A DNA stretch of 64,000 nucleotides from Begonia masoniana (lineage: Eukaryota; Streptophyta; Magnoliopsida; Cucurbitales; Begoniaceae). The stretch lies in assembly GCA_022432975.1 (NCBI GenBank), contig CM039509.1, positions 20,925,432-20,989,431 on the forward strand, in the 5' to 3' direction. The notes below the pieces were generated by a model. It did not search any database. It was not told the origin of the DNA and saw only the letters and a list, made by a program, of their open reading frames with translations. The position numbers and the translations under genes are program-made. Shown here piece by piece: positions 1 to 9,758 of the stretch (its first letter is position 1; each line of letters starts with the position of its first letter).

Positions 1-967
1 AGGAAGCACTCAAGGTTTACTTAATTTCAAAGGACCAAAGGTAAGATTGTATTGCATGTGTCCAGCCCTTAAGGCCTACATCACAAAGGTACTACGTCCT
101 TTATATGCTTTAAGGGGTACACTGATGGGTAGTTAGATTATTAGAATATGTTTTATGTTAAGTGTCGTTGTTTTATTGAAATGTCTTGAGGAATTGTCTA
201 TATTTATGCATTGAGGATATGTCTACATGTTGTGTTATGTTATATGCGCGGTGCATATGTTCATACATTACGTTTTCAAAAAATCATGCAAAATGTTTTA
301 TGCACATGTTTTATATAAGAAAGATAAGTAAATGCTAAATGTAATGTACCGGTTAAGTTGTGGGACAAGGAATGACATATGCTTTATTCTTGTCATTCTC
401 TAGGACTTCTGTAAAACCGTCTTTGCCTAATGACATACTGATATTTGTCCTTCCATAGGACAAGGAAAAAACACTAACCCATGTCATGTATACTGAACTT
501 ACTCCCCTAACACGCCCTTTTAACCATCATGTCCACTTGAATCTAAATGTAAAGTATGTATATGTTTTGAAAACGATCATGCATAGCACGCTCATTTTAC
601 AGCTTTGATACGATCTTATTGAGCGTTAGGCTCATTAGTTAAACTCTGTGATGTAGATATTGACCGTACAGGTGAGGACTTCGAACCTCAGGTGGATCAT
701 TAGATGCAGTTAGAGGGGTACTTCCACAGCAGTGACCCGATGGTTGTTAGGGCAATTTCGACCGTGGCTAGTATGTTTATGTTTGGTTTAAATTCGTGTA
801 TAGAAAAGTATGGATGTTTTGATAGGAGGATGTATAGATAGCTTTTGAAATTTGGAAAATACTGGAACTGTTTGGGAGTTATTTCGTCTGTATGAATATG
901 TTCAGTTTTCAAGATAATCCATGCAGTTTGTTTTCGTGATTTTCGCTACGCTTTTTGATACGTTTAT
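1..967 (+). repeat. LTR fragment 'R', left part (interrupted by Cassandra-1)
   Basis: Non-coding sequence organised like the gypsy LTRs later in the window. It has a donor-like AAG/GTAAGA at 41, a CCTACATCACAAAG block at 75-88 and its complement CTCTGTGATGTAG at 644-656. It continues after the Cassandra insertion and ends at 2182 with GGGTCGTTACA, a typical LTR 3' end in this window. The start lies beyond the window edge. No protein-coding frame is recognisable. Orientation is taken as plus from the TTACA end. Confidence 0.6.
41..656 (+). promoter_or_regulatory. LTR stem module, copy in R (donor-like site plus complementary arms)
   Basis: GTAAGA at 41-46 follows AAAG. The left arm CTACATCACAAAG is at 76-88 and the right arm CTCTGTGATGTAG at 644-656, pairing at 12 of 13 positions. 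The right arm is preceded by a GCGTTAGGCTCATTA block also seen in the A/B family. The layout suggests intron ends held together by a stem, but splicing is inference only. Confidence 0.55.
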
Positions 968-1377
968 TGTAACGACCCCTCATCCCAGCAAGATATTGTC
1001 CGCTCCGGGGATTGGGCCGCAGCCCAATATCCTCCCCTCACGGCTTTGTTTGGCGAGAACTTCCCAGGAGGTCACCCAACCTGAAATTACTCTCGCCGAA
1101 GCACGCTTAACTTCGGAGTTCTTATGGGATCCGTCGCCAATCGTGCTCCAAAACGCGTCTTGCTATTTAGGGAGGGATCTCTTACATATGCTTCATTTCC
1201 ATGTACTTCCCCAAGCGATGTGGGTTCGTAACGGCCCCTGCTTCAACGGAGAAACCACTCCGGCCCAGGTCAGCCCCAGGATCCGCGGAGCTTTACCCAC
1301 CTCCGGCCCAGGTCAGCCCCAGGATCCGCGGAGAATGGGTGGTTCCTTATCAGTCCGTTGAAAGACGGGTCGTCACA
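968..1377 (-). repeat. Cassandra-1 3' LTR
   Basis: 410 bp, TG...CA ends on the minus strand. It differs from the 5' LTR at about three positions (for example near 1141, 1220 and 1359). It includes a duplicated GGCCCAGGTCAGCCCCAGG block around 1261-1325. Confidence 0.9.
1053..1165 (-). other. 5S rRNA-derived segment inside Cassandra-1 3' LTR
   Basis: On the minus strand this reads GGATCCCATAAGAACTCCG, then AGTTAAGCGTGC (the 5S box A), GGCGAGAGTAAT (close to the intermediate element) and GGGTGACCTCCTGGGAAGT (box C). The 5S pol III internal promoter is therefore nearly intact, but the 5S 5' part is diverged. It is a retrotransposon component and not a functional 5S gene. Confidence 0.9.
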
Positions 1378-1433
1378 ATCACCCCCCCTCGGGGGCCCAA
1401 CGTCCTCGTTGGCCACATTTCCGGTTGGGTACA

Positions 1434-1446
1434 GGCTCTGATACCA
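1434..1446 (-). other. Cassandra-1 primer binding site
   Basis: Minus strand TGGTATCAGAGCC, complementary to the 3' end of plant initiator tRNA-Met, two bases after the 5' LTR. Confidence 0.9.
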
Positions 1447-1448
1447 TT

Positions 1449-1858
1449 TGTAACGACCCCTCATCCCAGCAAGATATTGTCCGCTCCGGGGATTGGGCCG
1501 CAGCCCAATATCCTCCCCTCACGGCTTTGTTTGGCGAGAACTTCCCAGGAGGTCACCCAACCTGAAATTACTCTCGCCGAAGCACGCTTAACTTCGGAGT
1601 TCTTATGGGATCCGTCGCCAATTGTGCTCCAAAACGCGTCTTGCTATTTAGGGAGGGATCTCTTACATATGCTTCATTTCCATGTACTTCCCCAAGCGAT
1701 ATGGGTTCGTAACGGCCCCTGCTTCAACGGAGAAACCACTCCGGCCCAGGTCAGCCCCAGGATCCGCGGAGCTTTACCCACCTCCGGCCCAGGTCAGCCC
1801 CAGGATCCGCGGAGAATGGGTGGTTCCTTATCAGTCCGCTGAAAGACGGGTCGTCACA
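1449..1858 (-). repeat. Cassandra-1 5' LTR
   Basis: 410 bp, nearly identical to 968-1377. Its 5S-like segment lies at about 1534-1646 with box A, intermediate element and box C preserved on the minus strand. It directly abuts the primer binding site, which makes it the 5' LTR of a minus-strand element. Confidence 0.9.
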
Positions 1859-1863
1859 TTTAT

Positions 1864-2182
1864 GAACTATAATTTTAAGAGTTAGGGGTAAGAATGTTAG
1901 AAGGTGAAGGTAATTGAAGTGTTTTTATAGGTTATGAAGTTTGGAGAAAGTAAGAAGTGGTTCCAAAATTTTATTTTTTTAAAATTTTGATTTTTAAGGA
2001 TGTTTTAACCCAATGTTTTACGATACTTTCCAAACGTATTTTATGAATGTTTTCCACGTATTTTAAAGGGTATGAACGTACCAAAAACCGATTTAAAGTT
2101 TTAAATAAAAGTCAAAAAATTTTACATAACAAAGTAAAGTCTAGTATGTTATGTTTCGTGGCGGCCTGCGAGGGTCGTTACA
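1864..2182 (+). repeat. LTR fragment 'R', right part
   Basis: Continuation of R after the Cassandra-1 target duplication. It ends at 2182 with GGGTCGTTACA. No primer binding site follows, so R is a solo LTR or a fragment. Confidence 0.5.
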
Positions 2183-5100
2183 AAATATGATTAATTAAGT
2201 TAATCCAAAGGATAGGCTTGAATGTAATTGTGGTTAATAAGTAAATTAATTATGTTATAATTTATTTAATCCCTATAATTTTCATAGTTAATTTTTTCCC
2301 AAATTGAAGGTTATGTTTAATTTTTTAAAAATGAAAAGAATTAAATGGTAAAATTCCATTTGAAATTCAATTAAATTCATAAAAAAAATCATAATGAAAA
2401 ATAAAAGAAAAACAAAAGAATGAGAGAGAGAAAGAGAGAGTTCAATAAAAAGGATATTTGGCCGTGACGAAAATTTAAGGGAGAAGGAATTCTAGAGAAT
2501 TTGAGGAAAGTCTCAACCTAAAATTTGTCTGTTGCGTCAAAATAAACAAATTGAATAGAATTTGACATTGAGGCAGTGAACTCTTAAGTAATTCAAAACT
2601 TTAGATTTAGAAGCTTATTGATTAACTTCGTTGTGGAGGTGTTTTTGCAGGAAGTTTTTATTTAAATTTACTCTAAACAATATTTTGATTTTGTTGGCGT
2701 CCTCATTTTTTTTTTATGAAAAACAAGTTTGGTAGGGTTTGGTTTGGAATTGGGCAACGACTGAGCGTGCGTTGCGCAAATTCGTGCTCGAAACTGTGAC
2801 ATTCGGTTCTTGAATGTCAAAACAATATGGACAGATTTCGGGAATTTTGGCATCGGCTTGTTGACTATCAAAGCACCACGACATTAGGCATGAAATGCCA
2901 CGGTGTTATGCGGCCTTTTATGCCACGACGTTATGAATATTATGCCTCGACGTTGTGTATATCTATTGAGGCCACGACATAAGCTTAATAATGCCACGAC
3001 ATGAGTTTGATTATTAAATAAAGTGTTCTTTAAAGTATTTGAATTTAATACTTTAATATTGTGTCATACTATTACAAAACATTCTCTGAATTTGTTAAAT
3101 AACTAAAAAAATAATGAAATATGGAACATTGTGTGATAAAATAAAATGAAACGTACAATGCATTGTGTGATGATCAAACAAGCATCATGCTACATACATC
3201 AATTGGTGAAAGGTTTTGTCAGCTCAGGTACGAGGGTATTGGAAGATTTAAGGCTAGTTTTATGACAGGAAAACGGGGACGAAACATTTCGAATGAGAGT
3301 TTTGAACTCGACAATGGTTGGGGAATGAGGAAAGGATTTTTAGAAAATGGGATTGAAATTCGTGAGGGAAAAAGTTATAATCAAAAGATCACAAGCTGTT
3401 GTTTGATACCTCTTCTCTTCAATAGCTACCTTTTGAAGGGAATCAAACTACGAGTTTAGGTGAAGCTCCTTTGTAAGAGTGATAGAGCTGCACTAAGAAG
3501 ATCAAAGACCTAATGCTCACAAACAACAACAAACTAGCGATTTAATGAACAACAATCCAACTAGAAGTTGGATAAAGTAGATGGGGGCCATAGCTTCTCT
3601 TACAAAACAAGTATGTCAAAAGTCTTTACAGAACCCTAAAATGATTTTAAGTTGTCCTTACCATCTAAGGTAATTAGCAAAAACAGGAAAAATCTAAAAT
3701 GACCTTAAAACTTTAAACTATTCTCAAACAACTTTTAAAGGACTAATCCGAGTGATTCAAAACATAAGCCAACATTTTGACATGCCTAATCCAACCAGAA
3801 CTACAAGTAAACTTGTTCCTACGTCTTCTTCAAGTTGAACTAATCTTAAAGAATTATTCTTGGTTTGCTTCTTCAAAGATCTCCAAATTTGCTTGAAATG
3901 TTTTTCAATAGAGTTTTTTCTTGAGTCCAACTAAGCAAGTGCTACAATTGCCTCGACTGATGTGCCAGGTAGGTCCTCTTAGTCTTCTAAGATACTTCTA
4001 ACTAGGAAATAAAAAAAAATATAAATGTTAATTAGTCACCGATCTCAGGAGCAAGTGACAGGTCCTCTTGGTGCATCACATCATCTGTATGGATTTATAA
4101 AAATACGTGATTTAGTATAGATCAGAATCTAATCATATATTTTTTATGATTTTGGTGATATGTGGATACATATAAGACATCAACTTAACGTGCTCTTGGG
4201 TGCAAAATTCTAAAACCACATGAGACAACATATGTCAATGGCAAAAGTCGATGGTGAAAATCTGTAAAGCCTAGATGTGTGTGTGTGGTGCACGTATTGG
4301 TGTGTGATTCATATATCACAATAGTTATATTAACATAGACATTTGAATGTTAATATCAAAAGATAATGGTAATAGATAATAAATTATCATTTGCATTTAA
4401 CACCAAACATGTCGTGCCGCATTTTAGTGCTAGAATCATATTAACATTGGTCAATTATAGGACGTTATAGTAGAGTTTTAGGTATGACAGACCCATGTAT
4501 TTGATTTATATTACTGAAAATCTTTAAAGTTTAATTTTACTTACTGGCTTTATAAAAATTCACATGGTGGATTTTCTCTTACTTTTGCTGATACAAGCGA
4601 CGACCAAAGTAGGAAAAGAAAGTCAAAGGCTAGGTAACTTTTTGATCTAGAGACATAGCAGTTCAATGTAGGTCATTGGATCATACTCGTTTGCTCAAGG
4701 GTTTCTTCCGATTTGTGTTTTCTGTGTGCACAAAGACTGTATATTTTGTATTAACCCTGAAACTAGTTTGTAAGTTATTAAGTTATTGTAAATAAAGTCA
4801 CATGTAGGCACTTTATTTTGGAATTTATGATATTGTGTGGTTATTTTATCATACATGCTATTAAATAAAATTGAAAAATATTTTATTATTCTTTGTACAA
4901 TCTTCAACATATCGGGTTATGTTAAGTGTAACGTTTCAATTAGAGATACCAAATTTTATGTGAGTTGATATTATTATATAAAGATTGATCATAAATAAAT
5001 GAGGTCATTTTTCTTCCATGAGATTCCATGGGTCATAACCTGCCCTGGTTGGTGGTTTTTTTGGGTGAGTTATGACATTCTATTCACTGTGCACTTGTAA

Positions 5101-5448
5101 AACCTTAAACTTTGACTAGTATTGATAGCACAAAAAAAAATCATATGTAGCAATGTTATACTAATGTTCTAATGAGCAAACAATAAAGAACTCAAAGGCC
5201 AAAATTAGAAACCATATTGAGCCAAAATTACACTATTACCTATAGTTGGAAATACTTAAGAGAACAAGATGAATTCTACCTTATTCTAGTGACTCTACTT
5301 CTTCCCTTTCACCATTTCTTTGTAGTTTTTCCCCACTTCACAAACTATACAAAATATGTGACATTTGACAAACAAATGTGAACTTATAGGATAAAAATTA
5401 TGTTTGATAATTCAATGTGAAATTATTGAAATTAATCAACTATAGTTG
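2183..5448. other. AT-rich DNA without a recognised gene
   Basis: No open frame over 100 codons and no recognisable domain. It contains a purine-rich stretch at about 2395-2445, a T-run region and one 98-codon frame (3163-3459, plus) that resembles nothing I know. It may be decayed transposon LTR material, but I found no terminal pairs or target duplications to prove it. Confidence 0.5.
2868..3005. repeat. Degenerate repeat cluster, ATGCCACGACGTTATG type
   Basis: Six or so imperfect copies of a CCACGAC(A/G)T core with irregular spacing, several adjoining AATATTATGCC or ATGCC. The organisation resembles the minisatellites inside the LTRs of this window, which hints that this stretch is also LTR-derived. 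Confidence 0.5.
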
Positions 5449-6286
5449 TCACACACTATAGGGACCCGAGACAGAACGGGTAACAACCCGATCTGAAAAC
5501 GAACTGAATTGTCTAACCCTCTTCTTAACTCTTTTAAATAACAATGAAAAACTTAAATAAAATAAAAATCATGGCCCAATACCAGATGAACTAAAAGCGA
5601 TGACCAATAAGTGACATCAAGATAAAGTGACAATATAACGTCCAAATGTGCCAAAATGAAATGGAAACAAAAGACTTACATTGTGGTTTACAATATGTCC
5701 CAACCTCACGAAAAGGAGTCTCACTAAGGAGAAAATAAATAAACTAAAATTTGAGGTTCGCGAGCTTAGTCGTGATTTGGCAACTGACAATCTTTTTCAC
5801 TAAAACTTGATAGAGGAAGGTTGTTTGCGGTGAGTCGACTAAATTCAGTAGGGAAAATTTTTTTACATTCAACAATTTAAATATGAAATGTTGTATGAGT
5901 ATGCCATTATAAATAATTTTATAAAAATGTGAGCATGAAATATAGAGTATGGCAAGTGGTCAAACATTCCACTATAATGTGGTAAATAATAAAATGGGCT
6001 ACTATGGTTAAATATAAATGTCGGTGAAAAAAAAGTCATACACGAATCCCAAACACACTGTGTCATAAACATATACTCAGCGATCGATAGAGCCACCAAA
6101 ATAAAAATTTTGATCAAGTTTAGAGTTTTGGGCTCAGGGATATGACACAGTAATCTGACTCATTACTCTAGTTAATACAAAGAAACACATTCTTCAACGG
6201 TCGAATGTGAGTAAAGAAAAGAGCCCCCCTTCACAAGTAATCAAACTTGATTCATACAACAAAAATGGTCAATAATGCAATGTGTA
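5449..6286. other. Possible LTR end fragment, unclassified
   Basis: Begins with TTGTCACACACTATAGGGACCC, which resembles the LTR end of a minus-strand element (…GGGTCCC…GTGACA). No second terminus, primer site or coding domain was found. It ends at the flank of LTR E'. Weak call. Confidence 0.25.
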
Positions 6287-6719
6287 TGTAATGCCCCCGA
6301 ACCCACCCTGGCTCGGTGCACTACTTTGCTCACTCATACAATCCATACAACCCATTAGACTATGATTAAATAAATTTTTGATAAAATTTCGACTCGATTT
6401 TTCGAGTTTTTTTTTGAAAACTTAAAAACGTTTGGAAAACATTCATAAATTATGTAAACATGTGCCAGAAAGAGTCGGGTTAAACATATCCGTAAAAGAA
6501 AAAAAAAAAAAACTATGGCGCAGGGTTTCAGTCGACATTTGGAAAAATGGTCGACATATATCACGACTTAACAGCCTCAATGGTTAACACCCCGATAGTC
6601 TGGTCAACTCTTCTAACTGACTTTACACTAGCCGGTCAACAACTCTTATAATTGGTCGACATCTCTTATAATTGATTAGCCACACCAATTTCGACCGATT
6701 TTGCACTACTCATTTGATA

Positions 6720-6935
6720 TCAACAGCGGTTGATATCGCTAGGGGCCGATATCGCCAAAGGTCGATATCGCCAGGGGACGACATCGTCAGGGGTCGATAT
6801 TTCCAGAGGTCGATATCTCCAGGGGTCGATATCGCCAGGGGTCGACATCGTCAGGGGTTGATATATCCAGTGGTCGATATCACCAGGGGACGACATCACC
6901 AAGGGTCGATATCGCCAGGGGATGACATCACCACA
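6720..6935. repeat. 16-bp minisatellite in LTR E' (GTCGATATCGCCAGGG type)
   Basis: About 13 diverged tandem copies, alternating GTCGATATCGCC and GACGACATCGTC variants each followed by AGGG. It keeps long frames open on both strands, which are not genes. Confidence 0.8.
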
Positions 6936-7125
6936 CCAACTTCGACCGATTTCAGCACTAATCAGTCGACATCACCACACCAACTTTGATCGATTTCAGC
7001 ACTAATCAGTCGACATCACCACACCAATTTCGACCAATTTCAGCACTAATCAGTCGACATTACCACACCAATTTCGACCAATTTTAGCACTAATCAGTCG
7101 ACATCATCACACCAACTTCGGCCGA
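6936..7125. repeat. 44-bp tandem repeat in LTR E'
   Basis: About four copies of a unit containing CACCAA(C/T)TTCGACC and ACTAATCAGTCGACATC. Adjacent to the 16-bp array and sharing its TCGACATC word. Confidence 0.8.
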
Positions 7126-8352
7126 TTCTTCCCTTTTCCAATTTTCTTTACTTCCTTCATCAACATTTCACCTAAAAACCTTCAAAATTCATCTTCCAAT
7201 ATTTTAAATTTCTAGACACATTAAAACCCCTAAAACCTGACTCGCACCCATAAATAGAAACATAAAAGTTCGTAAAAACTAAACATCGTTTCTTTTATAA
7301 AAAAAATGAGCAGCATAACGGTTAAATTTTCTAAAACCAAAATCTTGAAACAACGTTTACCATATATTCAAACCAAACACCCAAAAAGGTTTATAAAACC
7401 AACATCCTGTGCAAAACCAAAATCCCAACAAAATTACCCACTACCACAGCTCCCAGCAACTTCATGGTCAAGGCGCCCCGACAAATACCCGCACCGGCAT
7501 GCCACGTACGTAGCCGACTGCGTCCTAACCCTGGCCTCCCTCAACTAGCTCACCTGGTATCTCGTCGTCACCTACACCATAGAACACAAAACGTAAATCT
7601 AATACTTAGCAAGTAGGAAATAATGAATGCAAAATCACAATGCACACTCAACCCCTAACACATACAGTTTCTACTCGCTCTGTTATTCTCGTTATGTTTT
7701 CGTTTCATTAATCATTCATAGAGCCCCTCGCAAGTGCTAACCTAGCACCCTAACACGACTGGGCAGCTCCAATAGAGTCCCTCGAAGGTGTCACCCTAAC
7801 GCAACGGGGTGACTCTAACTGTAGCACCCGGTTCCATCGAACCGATTTTACCTTATCATCTAATAGTGTACACTTTATGGATGAAATTGGGAGAATTATT
7901 GATTCGGTTAATGAGTGTCTAAGTAAGGGCATAATGATAAATAGAGATTTATAGAGGATAACGTATTTAAGGGAGGGTTTAATGAGGTTTAGCCGCCACT
8001 GTTTCTCATTTTCCTTTCTCGGCATTCAGCTTAGCTAAGCAGAGTTTCTCTCGGCGATTTTCTCTCCCATTCTCTCCAAGCTAGGTGAGTTCTACTTCGA
8101 TTTCTTGCTACATTGTAACTATCGTTGGTAGAGGGGATTATAAATGTGGTTTTGAGAATGCTGTAAGCGAGAGTTAGTTCAGGTTTTGTGGTGAATCAAG
8201 AATGCTCGAAAACTAGAGTTCCAAACTCATTTCCTTAGATTTCTGTTGATTTAGGATTAAGTTTAGAGAAGATTTGATTAATTTTTTGTTTATGGTTTTA
8301 GGTTTGAGGAAACTTTCGAGGTAGACTTCAACCAAACTTTTCAGGAGACCAA

Positions 8353-8835
8353 GTAAGTAGAGTATGTGTGTGCCTTCGGGTCTACATCACAAAACAGTAG
8401 GTTTATGCTTGTTTGAATGTTTTATGTATGTCATGTATCATGTTTTGGAAAGAACACAAAAATGAATTTACATGTAATGCATGACAAGGTATGAACAGAA
8501 TGTAATAGATCAGCTGTTAAGGGAACTAATCCGCCCCTTAATTTATGAAGAGGATGTATGACTTTGGGAAAATTGATCCGCTTCCCAATGAAATTTAGGA
8601 TCAGATCAGCTGTTAAGAGAACTAATCTGCCCCTTAATTTATGAAGAGGATGTATGACTTTGGGGAAAATGATCCAACTCCCAATGGAATTGAGAGATCA
8701 GATCAGATAAAGAACGTGAATGCAACTGAGATGTGAAAGTAGAAACTGCATGTCTAGGATTTATGTTTCAGCATATCATTTCATTGTTGCTTTACTTACT
8801 TAGCATTAGGCTAATAGATGAGTTTTGTGATGTAG
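8353..8835 (+). promoter_or_regulatory. LTR stem module, copy in B 5' LTR
   Basis: GTAAGT at 8353-8358. The left arm CTACATCACAAAAC (8382-8395) is perfectly complementary to the right arm GTTTTGTGATGTAG (8822-8835), 14 of 14 pairs. The right arm ends in AG followed by GTGCTGAGG. Between the arms lie repeated CTAATC(C/T)GCCCCTTAA segments (about 8510-8690). Confidence 0.6.
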
Positions 8836-9197
8836 GTGCTGAGGTTGCAACAGGTGAATTCTCTGAATGTATTGAAGAATAGAGGAAGTTGTTGGAGCAA
8901 AGCTATGCCACGGTTTGGTGCTCTGATGAGGCGGTTTAACTAATGTCAGGAGGTGTGAAAGTCTAGTTAACAATGGTTCAGTTTTAGTATGCTAAGAATG
9001 TTAATGACAGCAGGAGTTTAATGTTTTTATTAATTTTGGAGCTTCTCTGATTATGAAAAACACAATTTGGTTTTAGTTGTGGATTGATATTCTGGATTTA
9101 TAAAGTTGTGGATTTATGTTGTTTTGAATAGTTGCTGTTAAAATTTACAAATTCTTTTAGTAGGCAGAGTTGTCTATTTGTTTAGAGTGTTATTGTT

Positions 9198-9450
9198 CAC
9201 CGGTGGATGTAATCTATCGGTGGATGTAATCTATCGGTGGATGTAATCCATCGGTGGATGTAGTCTATCGGTGGATGTGAATAATAGGTTTTTGTTGTTT
9301 TGTGATCGGTGGATGTAGTCTATCGGTGGATGTAGTCCATCGGTGGATGTAGAGTGTTACTGTTCACTGGTGGTTGTTGTCTATCGATGAATGTTGTCTA
9401 TCGGTGGATGTTGTCTATCGGTAGATGTGAGAAACAGATTTTTGTCGTTT
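9198..9450 (+). repeat. 17-bp minisatellite (ATCGGTGGATGTAGTCT type) in B 5' LTR
   Basis: About ten imperfect copies of the unit in plus orientation, mixed with longer spacers. The same unit in the opposite orientation forms the huge array at 10321-12668. Confidence 0.85.
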
Positions 9451-9758
9451 TGTGATCGGTTTATGCTGAGGGTTACTGTCATTTGAAGGATTCGATCGGT
9501 GGACGTGAGCGGTGGATGTGGGTAGTCGACATGTCGTTCGACTGACACTGTTTAGCGGTGGATGCCTTTTATTTCCGTCTCTACCGCTGAGACTATTTTG
9601 TTTATGCTTTTGCCGCTGACACCGTTTAGCGGTGGATGCCTTTTGCTTCTATTTCTATCGCTGGAACTGTTCAGCGGTGGACGTGTTCTGTTTTGTTTTG
9701 TTTTCTTTCAACCAATTGTCTTTAATATTTTAATTAATTAATAAATGTCGTTTTATAC

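Larger units (their letters stand above)
968..1858 (-). mobile_element. Cassandra-1, a TRIM retrotransposon with 5S rRNA-derived LTRs
   Basis: Two 410-bp LTRs (968-1377 and 1449-1858) flank a 71-bp internal domain. The internal domain contains the initiator-Met-tRNA primer binding site and nothing coding. The element sits between perfect 5-bp duplications TTTAT (963-967 and 1859-1863). LTR termini are TGTGACG...CGTTACA on the minus strand. I counted only three differences between the LTRs, so the insertion is recent. Cassandra elements are non-autonomous and depend on proteins supplied by other retrotransposons. They are defined by a 5S rRNA-like segment in each LTR, which is present here. 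Confidence 0.93.
6287..7819 (-). mobile_element. Outermost nested LTR E', left piece (U5 side)
   Basis: Starts with TGTAATGCCCCCGAACCC, matching the start of LTR E at 60372 (TGTAACGCCCCCGAACCC); on the minus strand this is the LTR 3' end. Around 7445-7610 it shares a diverged block with E 60820-60990, including CCTACACCATAGAAC and CTTAGCAAGTAGG. It is cut at 7820 by element B. Its other end is proposed at 56118-56735 because the outer flanks agree in 4 of 5 bases (GTGTA 6282-6286, GTATA 56736-56740). Confidence 0.6.
7820..9758 (+). repeat. Element B 5' LTR, first part
   Basis: Aligns with the 3' LTR from 54660 over about 1.45 kb. It starts TGTAGCACCCGG and is interrupted at 9758 by element A; TATAC at 9754-9758 is the left target duplication. 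The remainder of the LTR resumes at 49858. Confidence 0.85.

Noticed and set aside
1053..1165. Genuine 5S rRNA gene
   Set aside because: Only the promoter-bearing half matches well, and it lies inside paired LTRs with a primer site and target duplications. It is Cassandra.
921..1842. Protein-coding frames over Cassandra-1
   Set aside because: They read antisense or sense through LTR and 5S-like sequence, are duplicated with the LTRs, and show no domain.
3163..3459. Small host gene of 98 codons
   Set aside because: No recognisable domain, AT-rich surroundings and no splice or promoter evidence. It is left as unclassified DNA.
6672..6989. Repeat protein with DIARGRYRQ-like units
   Set aside because: It is the 16-bp minisatellite of LTR E' read in frame, also open on the opposite strand.
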